DNA from: a virus
Reading direction: 5' to 3' (one strand)
Length of the DNA: 40,729 nucleotides
IMG/VR virus record: IMGVR_UViG_3300031839_000724
Span: 1 to 40,729 of that record
Shown here: positions 1 to 9,399 of the stretch, piece after piece
How the letters are laid out: every line of letters begins with the position of its first letter
Numbering within the stretch: the stretch's first letter is position 1
Made by a program: the position numbers and the translations under genes
Notes under the pieces: generated by a model
The model's input: only the letters and a program-made list of their open reading frames with translations
Told to the model about the DNA's origin: nothing
The model's database searches: none

Positions 1-2
1 AC

Positions 3-296
3 GACCAAGCACAGGCGGAGTACGGTATGGGTATACGCAGGGCGTTTACATACAAGGCGCTGAACAAGTTGATCCAAGGATCCGCCGCCGATCAAACCAA
101 GCAGGCCATGGCCGACTGCTACAAGGAAGGATTGCTTCCGCTGCTCACGGTGCATGACGAACTCTGCTTTTCTATTGAGAGCGATGAGCAAGCTGCGAGG
201 ATCAAGGACATTATGGAAAACGGCCTGAACGATGTGCTGCTTGTTCCATCCAGAGTGGATCAGGAGCTAGGAGATAACTGGGGCGAGGTGGGTTAA
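3..296 (+). CDS. DNA polymerase I (family A), C-terminal fragment
   Basis: The reading frame is open to the left window edge, so this is the last 97 residues of a longer gene; the ATG at 27 is internal. The stretch LIQGSAADQTKQAM followed by LLTVHDELCFSI is the end of the polymerase palm of family A enzymes; HDE is motif C, carrying a catalytic metal-binding aspartate. The polymerase would replicate phage DNA. It lies on the opposite strand to the late block and meets the downstream gene head-on: TTAA at 293-296 supplies the TAA stop of both, leaving no intergenic space. The fold family is clear from the motif; the rest of the protein is outside the window. Confidence 0.93.
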   Translation, partial: DQAQAEYGMGIRRAFTYKALNKLIQGSAADQTKQAMADCYKEGLLPLLTVHDELCFSIESDEQAARIKDIMENGLNDVLLVPSRVDQELGDNWGEVG

Positions 297-3200
297 TTTC
301 CTGGTCCTTGCCTCTGCGCGATCTGCATGTTTTTCAACGCGTCTAATGGGTTAGAACCCATTACTGCGGCTAAGAATCCTTGGTCCCTTGGTGGACTTTC
401 CTGAACGAGGGGAGCAGGAGCAGGAGCAGGAGCAAGAACAGACTGAGGCGCAGGGGTTTCCACGATGGGCGCTGCTACCTCTGGCTCTGCTTCGCCTTGA
501 AAAAAGTCTATCGCGGGCGCTGCTATTCTCGCTAATCGGCTATTCGCTTGATTAACTTCAGCTTCTCTTTGAAGTCTCTTGGTTTCTAGTCTTGCCGCTT
601 CTTCTTCCGCGAAGTTCAACGGGGACAACTTTTCGCGTCTTCTGTCGTTTGACATTTGATTTAGCGTTGACCATGGTCGTTGATTGACAAGAAACGTTTT
701 GTCTTCGTTTCTCATCTCCCGTTTAGTTTCTTTAATGACTTCTTTAGATGCCAGACCGGGCCAAAACTCGCCTTTCATAATGGAGTTAAGCTCTGCCCCA
801 CCAAGATTTGCCTGCTTTAACTGTGCTCTAATAGCCGCCTCAGAGGTTTTCATTTCTCGTGCGGCCTCCACATAATAGTAAAGCTGGCTTTGCGCTCGAT
901 ATAAATTATCAAGATAGCCGTTCCAAGATTCTAAAACATCTGCTTGAGTTGCATCAGCACGTTTAATGGTCCGTGTAGCGAGGCCCTTGGCTGGGTTACG
1001 AAGAGAAGTGTACTCCGCGCCGCGGAAGGTAAAATCTGTTCGGTTGTTTACTACAATAGGAGTAAATCCTGTGGCGATTCGGGCAATTTCTTCTTCGTTT
1101 GTATACTGTTGTCCTCGGGTCCCAGGAATACCAAGTGCCGCTCTCGCCGCTCGGCCAAACGTCAACTCTCCGCCGCGTTCCTCAACGACTAAACGAGCGT
1201 ACCCCGGCAAATATGCTCCCAGAGTGTGTACGACAGATTTTTTCAACTGATCCCCAACGGGTTCCCCTTGGATATAAATAGGAGCCCCGGTTTCAGTCTT
1301 GCCGCCACGACCGATCCACGATTCAGGCAGAACATCTAAAAGTCTTTCCGCAAACAAAGAGGTTCCCGCAAAGGGCTCTGATAGTTTGGTAAGGCCCGCC
1401 CACATTCCGTTTGTGATTTGTGCGGCTGCCGTTTTATCCAACTCTCCCGTCTGATTAAATTCTCGAATCGCAGCGATAGCAGGTTCTCGAACAAAACTAT
1501 GCGGGAAGATGTAGCTTTGATTAAACAACTCCATCTTGCCACGCTTGTCGTTGCTCAATACCCCGAGGTCACTACCGCTATAGAAGTCCGCTGCTTGTAC
1601 TCGCGCCGCCGCCATCTCTTCTTCCGAGGTCCCAGTTGCGAGCATCGAGGCTTTGGTAACAGCGTTGGGGGAAACGTTAGCAATAGCGACATAGGACAAG
1701 AGACGTTGAGAACCCATGCCTCGGACTTGTCGAGCGAACGCTCTTGCCGCTGCTTCGTCTCCTTTGAATGCTGCAATTAAGTTATCGTCTACTTGAAACG
1801 AGAGCTCGGTCAGACCTCGTTGAACAGTGTTGGCCGCATTCCTAATGTTTTCTGCGGCAAAAGATGTAAAGGCACCAAAGATTGGAACAGCGTCAATTTT
1901 TTTAACCAACTTACCCACGCGGGAATACACAGGCATCAAGTCTTTAACTGTGTCTCCAGCCAGTGTTAGTAAAAAGTTAGAGGGAGAATCGTCCAGAGCC
2001 AAAGAGCGAGAACGCTTTGCCAACCCTTGACTCATCATCGAGTCTTTAAACGCTTCAAAGTTAAAGTTCTTTGGCCGACCAACGTCCACACCAGCCTTGC
2101 CCAGTGCTGTCGCCATTTTGCCTTGCTCGGCAAACACGCCAAGGATTTTAAAGAAGCTATCCGAGTTACCATAAAGACTTTCAAGCTGTCGCATAAACGG
2201 AATGATACGACTAAACCCATCAAACCCTGCTTGTAGACGGCCTCCAGCACTTAGGTCTTTCGACAGTTCTCTAAAGTCTCGTAACGCGCTGCTCACGAGG
2301 TTGGTATCCATGACCCCTAACGCGCCGAGTTCTTTTGTAAGTTTGTCAAGAGCATCATCGTTTAGACCTTCGACATTAGCCGACACAACTCTAAAGGCAT
2401 CCACCACATCCCCGCGGTTGGGCAGCATACCACCCTGACCCAATGCGATCACGTTTCCAAAGATGTTTCGAATTTGCGAGGCCAGATTAGGAACGATGGT
2501 CATGCGCTGCGCCTGCCCTTTAAGAATGGCACCAGTCGCAAGAGCCGCGCCAAGGTCGTCGAGTTGCAACCTAGCGGGGGTTGTTAATGCCTCTGCCGCT
2601 GCGGGAGAAACATACATGTTGGTGATAGCCCCGAACGGACCCAACACAGATGGATCCCCCTCGACCTGGGACAACTGAACGTACCCGCGTTGTAGCAAGC
2701 CTTCGGTCAGTTGCGCCGTTTCATCAACAGCCTGCCCCGTTAGTCTGTCCGTTACTTCTTTACCCGTGTCGTCTACGGTTGCTTTAAACAGCAAGCCACC
2801 ATAGCCAGAACCCGCAGTGTTTACGTTTTCGGCAAACGATTTAAATTGTCTCGCAGCGTCTTGCTCCGAAAGCCCCTTCGCCATCCTTTCGTCCAGAACC
2901 GCCCGAGCAGCGGCAAACGCGTCCCGAGCAGAACCAAACCGTTCCGCCGCAGTAATCGTAACAGGATCACGCACAAGACCGGGAAGTTCCTTGTCCCCCG
3001 CCTGCAAACGCAACGCCGCGTTAGCATCTACCGCAACGTCATCCGCCATGTTTTTGTAAAACCTAGACGCAGCATACGCATTCGCCGTGTCCGTTATCGT
3101 GTTATAAAACATGGTCTTAGGATCTCGGACCTCGCCCATAAGTTCTCGGACCGCACCGAGATTATCTAACTCAGCGACCCGCTCGATAAAAATAGAATCA

Positions 3201-5032
3201 TCTAACTGAATCCGCTGACCGGGCATAACCACTTGAGCGTTATTAGCTCTTTTCAACGCCTGTATGCGGTTGTTCAACGCCTGTTGAGGAGTTACCCCGT
3301 TGCCCACATCCAGCTTTAAATACCGAAGTAAACGCAATTCAGCAAACCGATCTATCTGATCGTCTGTTAGCTTGGAAAAATCAACGTAACCTGTTGGAGT
3401 GCCGTCAGGTTTGGTGAACAAAGGAAGAGCTTCTTTATAGTCCGCAGGAAGAATTTGTTTTAAATCATCTGCTTTAACACCACCCGAAAACGAGGACCGA
3501 ATATGAGCCTTCATTTCGTCCAACGCTTTTTTATAGGCTGGACTATTCGATTGCACATCCAGATTGTTGTAGAAGTTTTCTGCATCGTCATACATGGCAA
3601 AACGTCTGCGCAGATAAGTCTTCCCCGCGGCGTGACTATCTCGAATTTCTTTCAAGGCGTCTTCTAACGGCTTTACATCAGACGGAGCGTATTCCGACCG
3701 AGCTTTTATCCGTTGAATGGAGTCCTCTAAGTCCAAAGCAATCTCGTCTTGTATCCGTAGATTTGCTTCTCGCATCGCTTCTACAGAACTTTTAATCTTT
3801 TCTTGTTTCCGTTTGCTAAAGTTTTTAGCAAATCCTTCAATGTCGCCTGTTTCAAACGCTTTTAAAAACTGCTCCCCAATTTCCTTGCGCTTTCTTTTGG
3901 ACATCTTTGGAAGGTCCACCACACGAAACAACTGGTCTGTGGCGCTCTCATAATTCTGAAACAGATTTACAGCCTTGCGCTTTGATTCGTTCATCGAACC
4001 CTCTGCGTCAAACATCTCTTCCACAAAACGACTATGAGCATTTCCAGTGGGCGAGAACCACTGAGCAAACTTCTCTTTCACGGGTTCTTTCACGCTTCGT
4101 ATAATCGGCGCTTTCCCCGCGATAGTAGTTGCTCGATCAAACACATCTAAAACCGAACGAGATAACAACGATGACGCTTCTGATACTCCCGGCACTGAGC
4201 CCACGGCCCGTGCTCCTGCGCCCAAAACGGGAATACCAACATCAAACGTAAGACTGGCAAGACTACCTTCAAACGCTCTACGGCCCTTGTTTTTTAAACG
4301 ACCCATGGCAAGGTCTGTGCCCCCTAACTCTAACGTGTTTTCAGTCTTTAAAAACTCAGGAGCAGAATCAAACGAGTCGGAAATAGTGGGACGACCATCG
4401 GGCGTAACCAAAGCTTCGAAGCCGCCCGCGGCAAGCGCCGTGGTTCCTATTAACCCCGCTCTTGTTCCCACTAATTTTTTACCAGCGTCGGACTTACCAA
4501 ACGAATCCGCCGCTTTAAAAAATTTACTTTTGGCTTGGGTTCGCGCTGCTCCTCGGGCGACTTGATTTGCTCTGCCCAACCAACCTGCGATAGGAATAAA
4601 CCCTAGACCGAAACCCACAATCTCCTCGGTAATCTGACCGCCCGTGGTGCGAGGATTGAGGTCGTTGTCTTTACGAAACTTCTCGAATGAATCTGATACT
4701 CCACGAGAATACTCAGTTCCAAAAGCTAGATCCGCGGCCAATGCTCCGCTTTCCACCAAGCCTTGAGCTATCATTACAGGCGCAGCTTTAATACCCCGTC
4801 CTATGTCTGTGAGTTTAGACTCTTCGTAGGGGGCCATCAGCCCCTTGGCTTGATCAGCTAACCTATTGCCTGTGTCATCATCCCCAGCGTCGTAGGCAGC
4901 AATAGCAGCAGACTTTAACTCATCGAACTCAAGAACATCTCGGGCTTGATCTGCCAGCATGTTTCCGGTTTCGTCATCCCCAGCGTCGTAGGCAGCAATA
5001 GCAGCAGACTTTAACTCGTTGTATGTTGGCAT
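293..5032 (-). CDS. Large internal virion / ejection-type protein (1579 aa)
   Basis: Last and longest gene of the minus-strand late block. The N-terminus holds two copies of a 32-residue unit (ELKSAAIAAYDAGDD then G-N-x-LADQA) with predicted helical character. An alanine/glycine-rich hydrophobic region follows (about residues 120-290), then a long mostly helical body, and an Ala-Pro-rich tail near residues 1510-1550. Size, position after the tail genes and helical composition fit the large proteins that short-tailed phages carry inside the head and eject with DNA (the T7 gp16 role). I see no clear enzymatic motif and no lysozyme domain. The start is the ATG five bases after the preceding stop. 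The coding region is secure; the internal-virion role is inference from size and position. Confidence 0.8.
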   Translation of the reverse strand: MPTYNELKSAAIAAYDAGDDETGNMLADQARDVLEFDELKSAAIAAYDAGDDDTGNRLADQAKGLMAPYEESKLTDIGRGIKAAPVMIAQGLVESGALAADLAFGTEYSRGVSDSFEKFRKDNDLNPRTTGGQITEEIVGFGLGFIPIAGWLGRANQVARGAARTQAKSKFFKAADSFGKSDAGKKLVGTRAGLIGTTALAAGGFEALVTPDGRPTISDSFDSAPEFLKTENTLELGGTDLAMGRLKNKGRRAFEGSLASLTFDVGIPVLGAGARAVGSVPGVSEASSLLSRSVLDVFDRATTIAGKAPIIRSVKEPVKEKFAQWFSPTGNAHSRFVEEMFDAEGSMNESKRKAVNLFQNYESATDQLFRVVDLPKMSKRKRKEIGEQFLKAFETGDIEGFAKNFSKRKQEKIKSSVEAMREANLRIQDEIALDLEDSIQRIKARSEYAPSDVKPLEDALKEIRDSHAAGKTYLRRRFAMYDDAENFYNNLDVQSNSPAYKKALDEMKAHIRSSFSGGVKADDLKQILPADYKEALPLFTKPDGTPTGYVDFSKLTDDQIDRFAELRLLRYLKLDVGNGVTPQQALNNRIQALKRANNAQVVMPGQRIQLDDSIFIERVAELDNLGAVRELMGEVRDPKTMFYNTITDTANAYAASRFYKNMADDVAVDANAALRLQAGDKELPGLVRDPVTITAAERFGSARDAFAAARAVLDERMAKGLSEQDAARQFKSFAENVNTAGSGYGGLLFKATVDDTGKEVTDRLTGQAVDETAQLTEGLLQRGYVQLSQVEGDPSVLGPFGAITNMYVSPAAAEALTTPARLQLDDLGAALATGAILKGQAQRMTIVPNLASQIRNIFGNVIALGQGGMLPNRGDVVDAFRVVSANVEGLNDDALDKLTKELGALGVMDTNLVSSALRDFRELSKDLSAGGRLQAGFDGFSRIIPFMRQLESLYGNSDSFFKILGVFAEQGKMATALGKAGVDVGRPKNFNFEAFKDSMMSQGLAKRSRSLALDDSPSNFLLTLAGDTVKDLMPVYSRVGKLVKKIDAVPIFGAFTSFAAENIRNAANTVQRGLTELSFQVDDNLIAAFKGDEAAARAFARQVRGMGSQRLLSYVAIANVSPNAVTKASMLATGTSEEEMAAARVQAADFYSGSDLGVLSNDKRGKMELFNQSYIFPHSFVREPAIAAIREFNQTGELDKTAAAQITNGMWAGLTKLSEPFAGTSLFAERLLDVLPESWIGRGGKTETGAPIYIQGEPVGDQLKKSVVHTLGAYLPGYARLVVEERGGELTFGRAARAALGIPGTRGQQYTNEEEIARIATGFTPIVVNNRTDFTFRGAEYTSLRNPAKGLATRTIKRADATQADVLESWNGYLDNLYRAQSQLYYYVEAAREMKTSEAAIRAQLKQANLGGAELNSIMKGEFWPGLASKEVIKETKREMRNEDKTFLVNQRPWSTLNQMSNDRRREKLSPLNFAEEEAARLETKRLQREAEVNQANSRLARIAAPAIDFFQGEAEPEVAAPIVETPAPQSVLAPAPAPAPLVQESPPRDQGFLAAVMGSNPLDALKNMQIAQRQGPGN
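4878..5017 (-). repeat. Two copies of a 44-bp direct repeat
   Basis: Positions 4878-4921 and 4974-5017 are identical over 44 bases with a 96-base period. They encode the two N-terminal 32-residue units of the 1579-aa protein. The coding sequence between them has diverged, so either the duplication is recent in this segment or the segment is kept homogenised. Confidence 0.9.
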
Positions 5033-5037
5033 TAATC

Positions 5038-6942
5038 TTAGCTACCCTTTTTCTGCCGCTGGTCAAACTTTGTTGCCCCGTCCGTTTTACCTTGGTTGTT
5101 AGACGTATAGCCCAGGGATTTCATAAACAGCGTTATTAGGGCTGGATCTCTCGCAACACCTCCAGAAGAGGTCATTTTCTCAAACGCTTGATCTGGGGTA
5201 AGACCGCCGCTAGCTGGGTCTATATACAGGTTATATTCGGCCAACAGTGCTTTACCAGTTGCTGTAGACAAGAAAGCTTTACCAGGAGTATTTGCTGCAT
5301 CTGTCTCAATCTTAGCAATTTCCAAATCCGTGCGAAGTTGATACTCCTTAATAAGCTCATCCATCCGCTGTCTGCGAGCCGCTGCCGCAGAATCCAACTC
5401 AGACGCTCTATCAAACGCCGCAAGTTTAATGCTGCGATCAAGTTCTGTGCGCTCTTTGTCCGCCGCAGCTAGACCCGCGATTGCCGTAGAGGCAGCGGCG
5501 TTTAGGTTAGCCAAGGCGTCCGGACTTTGGCCCGCGGCTAGCGCAGTAAAGAACTGCATTGCCATCAGGTTAAATTCTTTCTGCTTGTCTCGTTCCCCAA
5601 TGCCCAAGAAATCTTTTAAGAACTCATACTGCGCCTTAGTAGCTTCCTCAATGGAAGACGAGCTCCCCGCGCCAAGGTTCGCGCCGATTGTACCAGGGAG
5701 ACTTGCGCCCGGATCCTTAGAAGCTTCTGCTGCTGCTAGGGCAACCCCTTCCAGATCTTTAGCCGCATCTGGAGTATAACCTGCGGAGCCCAATGCGGCA
5801 GCACTCTCAGCCTTCGGATCGTTCTTCTCTACCGCTTCTAATAAAGCATCCACATCAACTTTTTCTGGCGCAGCAAGATCAGGCATCCCGGTCATTTGTT
5901 TGCGTTCCGCATCCGCCATCTCTTGGGCGCGTGTTAGTATATCGCCTTCCGTTGCGGCTGACGCCGCTTCGGATGCTTCCGAAACTCGTTTTTCTGCCGC
6001 AGCAAGATCTACCGCAGCTTCTGAGGATAAGGGAACACCGCCAAACGTTTGGTCTTCTACAACCTGTTGTTGCTGTTGTTGCGCAATAGAAGCCTCATTC
6101 TTTAATCGTTCCGCTTCTTGTTGTTTAAAGTCCGCAGAAGACATGAACTCAGTCACCATCTTTGACCGCGCATCCGTTGAAAGAATAGGGTCCATATCCA
6201 TTGTGAAGACCTGATTAGTTCTTTCGTTAACAAGAAAAGGCATTCCTTGAACTTGAATCTGACGAAGGGAAGCGGGATCTTCCTCCGGGGTCATGGACAT
6301 AAGGGTTTCTGCGGGTGTGGGCATTGTCATCCCGGCTAAGGCTAAGGACGCATCCTCTATAGGTATGCCTTGATTTTCCGCGACAGAGCGACCAGCCATA
6401 ATATCTTCCATGGACTTCGTCGGTGTAAACGAAAGCGACGGAGGATTAAGACTAATCTCACGGAGCGCATCCTCAATCGGATTAACGGACTGCGCACTCT
6501 GGACCGTGGTCCGGATTCGGTCCATTAACGAGGGCTGCTCCCCGCTGGTTATAGGAGCACTCTCCAACACCACCTCTTCCGGTGCCGCCTGTTGCGTTTC
6601 CATCATTCGACTGATGCGAGTACCAAGGATCGTTTGCGGACGAGCACGAGTTCTAACTCCTGACGGAACCATAGACTCTTCTTCAACAGTAGCCTGCTGC
6701 ATTAATTGAGGAAACCTGTCGTTTAGCATTTGCATCGTGGGCACATCCACTCGAACGTACTCATACTGATCTACTAAACCCGGAATGTTACTAACGATAT
6801 ATGAAAGCTCGACGCCCCCACCATTAGCAAACCTCATCGCCTCGCCCATCAACTCCGGAGAAGACCGCATAATCCCACCCATCGCCGCAAGCTGCCGCCG
6901 AGCATCTTTGTTCCTAAACAACTTGCGATTCTGAACGTTCAT
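5038..6942 (-). CDS. Putative internal virion protein, unknown (634 aa)
   Basis: I do not recognise a named family. The N-terminus (residues 1-50) runs NVQNRKLFRNKDARRQL, AAMGGIMRSSPELM, then RFANGGGVELS, which contains a glycine-pair motif like that found in many other proteins of this block. The middle (about residues 130-450) is acidic and alanine-rich with a short polyglutamine run, and the C-terminal third is helical. The gene lies between the 402-aa and 1579-aa proteins and ends 5 bases before the next ATG. An AGAGG ribosome site lies upstream. Late-operon position and composition suggest a structural or ejected protein; this is inference. Confidence 0.75.
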   Translation of the reverse strand: MNVQNRKLFRNKDARRQLAAMGGIMRSSPELMGEAMRFANGGGVELSYIVSNIPGLVDQYEYVRVDVPTMQMLNDRFPQLMQQATVEEESMVPSGVRTRARPQTILGTRISRMMETQQAAPEEVVLESAPITSGEQPSLMDRIRTTVQSAQSVNPIEDALREISLNPPSLSFTPTKSMEDIMAGRSVAENQGIPIEDASLALAGMTMPTPAETLMSMTPEEDPASLRQIQVQGMPFLVNERTNQVFTMDMDPILSTDARSKMVTEFMSSADFKQQEAERLKNEASIAQQQQQQVVEDQTFGGVPLSSEAAVDLAAAEKRVSEASEAASAATEGDILTRAQEMADAERKQMTGMPDLAAPEKVDVDALLEAVEKNDPKAESAAALGSAGYTPDAAKDLEGVALAAAEASKDPGASLPGTIGANLGAGSSSSIEEATKAQYEFLKDFLGIGERDKQKEFNLMAMQFFTALAAGQSPDALANLNAAASTAIAGLAAADKERTELDRSIKLAAFDRASELDSAAAARRQRMDELIKEYQLRTDLEIAKIETDAANTPGKAFLSTATGKALLAEYNLYIDPASGGLTPDQAFEKMTSSGGVARDPALITLFMKSLGYTSNNQGKTDGATKFDQRQKKGS

Positions 6943-6957
6943 AAGAAACCTCTAAGA

Positions 6958-8166
6958 TCAGTTAAAGTAGTTGTAACCAGCGCCCGCTGCGCCAAAAGCT
7001 CCGCCAATTTGAGTGTACGGATTAGGCATTGAAGGCATCGTAAAGGACATCGAGGAAGACGGAGTCCCCGCAAAAATATCCGAGTAGAAACCAAGCTCTT
7101 GGTATGGCCGCATGTATTCTTGGTACTGATTCTGACGCAACGCTTCAAGCTCCCGCTGACGTTGGTCTTGCTGGTTCTGACCCATGCCGTAGAGCATGTT
7201 GATGTCGCTTTGCCCCATCTGCTGCCCCAAGCCACCTAATTTAGCTTGCGCCGTTCCTACGTTGCCTAAGCCTCCAGCCAGTGAACCAATGCCTGTGCCA
7301 ATGTTAGCCATACCTGTGCCCGCGCCCATGGTTGTGCGACCAATGTTAGCCATACCTGTACCAGCGCCCATGGTTGTGCGACCAATGTTAGCCTGCTGCC
7401 CTGCAAACTGGCCCATTCCAGTAGCAAGGTTTCCAAATGCCTGTCCCGCTGTCTGCTGACGGCCTTTCTGAGACTCAAACGCACTGCCCGCACGGTCCAT
7501 AGCTTGTTGAAACCCTTGCGATCTTAGCTGGGCACCAAACTCACTGGCATCTCTTGCTGTCTCTTGACCAACCCGGCGCGTCTCCAGATTCGCACGACTT
7601 GATCCTCCTAGCGCCGCTGCACCCAAACCACGGCCCCGCTGTAAATTTCCAGCCTGTGCGCCTTGTTCTTGGATGTCTCTTTGCCCAGCTTGTACAACCT
7701 CTTCAAGGTACGGATCCATGAACCTTTTATAACCTTGACCTCTAAAACGGTCTTGAGATTTGCGTAGAGCTTGAGCCCCTTCTCCGGTTAACCTCTTACC
7801 TTTCATAAGATAGTCTTGCCCTGCTCCCGCTTGTCGTGCGCCTTTTTTAAAATATTGTGACCCTTGTCTCGCTTGTCGTGCGCCTCGATCAAAGTACCCT
7901 CCCGCATCAGCAAGAGTTCCTAACCCAGATTTATAAGCCCCCGCTGCGGAACCAAGAGTATCAGCGCCTGCCTGCAACATTGGCATGTAAGATCCAACGC
8001 CTTGAGCAGCCATTTTCATGGCTTGTTGTTGATAAGGGGACATTCCAGCAATTTGATACTGGGGCATTCGGCCCTTGCCCTGCTTAAACAAATCACTGGC
8101 GCTTTGCAGAATTTGTTTCTGGTACTTCTTTAAATAAGAAGGGATGCCGCTTGTTTGTGCCGCCAT
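6958..8166 (-). CDS. Gly/Gln-rich virion-associated protein (402 aa)
   Basis: An unusual Gly-, Ala-, Gln- and Arg-rich protein. Residues about 150-215 contain PYLEEVVQAGQRDIQEQG and then GLGAAALGGSSRANLE and FGAQLRSQGFQQAM. I associate this helical signature with a family of uncharacterised virion proteins in marine phages, encoded beside the internal proteins. Residues about 260-292 are a 14-residue tandem repeat (ANIGRTTMGAGTGM). No transmembrane segment or enzyme motif is evident. It lies between a glycine-zipper protein and the two large putative internal proteins, so a role in the tail tip or DNA ejection is plausible but unproven. Confidence 0.75.
   Translation of the reverse strand: MAAQTSGIPSYLKKYQKQILQSASDLFKQGKGRMPQYQIAGMSPYQQQAMKMAAQGVGSYMPMLQAGADTLGSAAGAYKSGLGTLADAGGYFDRGARQARQGSQYFKKGARQAGAGQDYLMKGKRLTGEGAQALRKSQDRFRGQGYKRFMDPYLEEVVQAGQRDIQEQGAQAGNLQRGRGLGAAALGGSSRANLETRRVGQETARDASEFGAQLRSQGFQQAMDRAGSAFESQKGRQQTAGQAFGNLATGMGQFAGQQANIGRTTMGAGTGMANIGRTTMGAGTGMANIGTGIGSLAGGLGNVGTAQAKLGGLGQQMGQSDINMLYGMGQNQQDQRQRELEALRQNQYQEYMRPYQELGFYSDIFAGTPSSSMSFTMPSMPNPYTQIGGAFGAAGAGYNYFN
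7298..7393 (-). repeat. 42-bp tandem repeat, 2.3 copies
   Basis: Units at 7298-7339 and 7340-7381 plus a partial third copy at 7382-7393, nearly identical and in frame. They encode the 14-residue ANIGRTTMGAGTGM repeat of the 402-aa protein. Copy number is likely to vary between relatives. Confidence 0.9.
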
Positions 8167-8174
8167 AATATCAC

Positions 8175-8885
8175 CTATGCTCTAAGACTTCGATACAACA
8201 TCGCCGCCGCTTGACCCCGAGATCCATTAGGGGCATTTCCAATAATTTGTCCCGCTAACTCAGCATTGCCGCCGCCTAGCTGTTCCAAATCCTTTAACGA
8301 AAAAACAACCTCGCCGTTAGATAACGCAGCCTCCCGAACAGGTTGCCCGTTCTGATATATCATCGCAGGTATGTCGTCAGAGGTTCCAGTGCCTGGACCT
8401 TGAATTAAACCACCCGCCGCTGCGTATTGACGATTTAAATCATCGTAATAAGCTCCGTAATCAGGGGTTTCAACTTCGATGCTGTCCCACTGGTCCGAAA
8501 GATAATCATCTAATTTTTGTGCTTCTGCCAATGGGTCTGGCGGATTCGCCACGCCATACGCAGTCATACCAAGCCCAAGAGCTTGAAGGATATTTCCGTA
8601 AGCCTTATCCCCTGTAAAAGCAGATTTAAATATGTCAGGAAGACCCTTGCTTGCCACTTCTTGGGTCGCTCCTTGGGCCGCTATCTGTCCTGTGCCTGCT
8701 CCCAACAACGATGTGAGCCCTTTTCCCCCGACCAAAGCACCGCTAATTCCACCAAGCGCCGCCGCTTTTATCGCATCTTGAGGCTTACCTCCTCCGAGAA
8801 GAGATACAATCCCCGCTCCGATGGCACCCCCAGCGGGGCCAAACAGGCTGCTACCAATAAGGCCTCCAATTACTGATAAGCTCAT
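8175..8885 (-). CDS. Glycine-zipper protein with GTGTSDDIPA motif (236 aa)
   Basis: Residues 1-75 form a glycine-rich hydrophobic segment with G-x-x-x-G spacing (GGLIGSSLFGPAGGAIGAG), typical of membrane-active glycine zippers. Near residue 160 there is AAAGGLIQGPGTGTSDDIPAM, followed by NGEVVFSLKDL. This GPGTGTSDxIPA...xxGExV signature recurs at the ends of tail and head proteins of many phages; its function is unknown to me. It lies directly before the 402-aa virion protein, and its ATG overlaps the previous TAA. The hydrophobic N-terminus could insert in the host envelope during DNA entry, which is inference. Confidence 0.75.
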   Translation of the reverse strand: MSLSVIGGLIGSSLFGPAGGAIGAGIVSLLGGGKPQDAIKAAALGGISGALVGGKGLTSLLGAGTGQIAAQGATQEVASKGLPDIFKSAFTGDKAYGNILQALGLGMTAYGVANPPDPLAEAQKLDDYLSDQWDSIEVETPDYGAYYDDLNRQYAAAGGLIQGPGTGTSDDIPAMIYQNGQPVREAALSNGEVVFSLKDLEQLGGGNAELAGQIIGNAPNGSRGQAAAMLYRSLRA

Positions 8886-9106
8886 TATGCTTCTCCTTGA
8901 ATAGGCTCGGGCGAAGTAACCGTTATCGAAGTGCTGCGGTTCTCAGCGCCTGTCCAAGCCTGTCCACAATCCGGACATGTTCCGTTCGGGTAACTTAAAA
9001 CTTCTTCAGGCGTATCAACCGCATTCCCACAATTAATACAATGCACTGTATCAGAACTCGTGGATGGTTTCCAGAGAGATCCGTTTGGCATTGTAATTAC
9101 AGTCAT
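8885..9106 (-). CDS. Small zinc-ribbon protein (73 aa)
   Basis: Two CxxC pairs, CINC (C23, C26) and CPDC (C44, C47), about 18 residues apart, are the classic layout of a single zinc ribbon. The Ser/Thr-rich flanks look unstructured. The start ATG overlaps the TGA of the upstream gene (ATGA), and its own TAA overlaps the next ATG, so it is translationally coupled on both sides. A metal-bound structural module in the virion or a nucleic-acid contact are both possible; the sequence does not decide. Confidence 0.75.
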   Translation of the reverse strand: MTVITMPNGSLWKPSTSSDTVHCINCGNAVDTPEEVLSYPNGTCPDCGQAWTGAENRSTSITVTSPEPIQGEA

Positions 9107-9399
9107 GTTATCGTCACCGTTGTTGTGCCGACCGATCCGGTGGCCGAGGACCCCCGCACATGTGGCGTGTTAATTAGCGTCACCTTAACAAACCCCGCCT
9201 GCTGAAACAATCCTCCAAGTTCCAAACCACTATCGTCCGTTTGAAGACTCGTGAGCACCAGTTCTGTGTGCCGACCCTCCCCAGCATTTTGCATCCGAGT
9301 CAAGTAAACAGTGAAGTCTTGAATCAAACGCGACAAGTATTCCGTGCTGTACTCTTTGGGGGGCAGCGGAAAAAACGGCAGGTTTGTATTGCGAGACAT
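9103..9399 (-). CDS. Conserved hypothetical late protein (98 aa)
   Basis: A small protein with the N-terminal pattern FFPLPPKEYSTEYLSRLIQDF and then TDDSGLELGGLFQQAGFVKV. I recognise this pattern from uncharacterised genes next to tail nozzle genes in marine phages. Its last residues, SSATGSVGTTTVTIT, match the beta-type repeat unit of the 253-aa protein at 14017-14778. The ATG overlaps the TAA of the nozzle gene. The function is unknown; a small tail component is the simplest guess. Confidence 0.75.
   Translation of the reverse strand: MSRNTNLPFFPLPPKEYSTEYLSRLIQDFTVYLTRMQNAGEGRHTELVLTSLQTDDSGLELGGLFQQAGFVKVTLINTPHVRGSSATGSVGTTTVTIT

Noticed and set aside
8175-8885. Tape-measure protein, because of the GTGTSDDIPA motif
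   Set aside because: Only 236 aa, without a long coiled coil, and the tail genes are of short-tailed type; the motif is not specific to tape measures.
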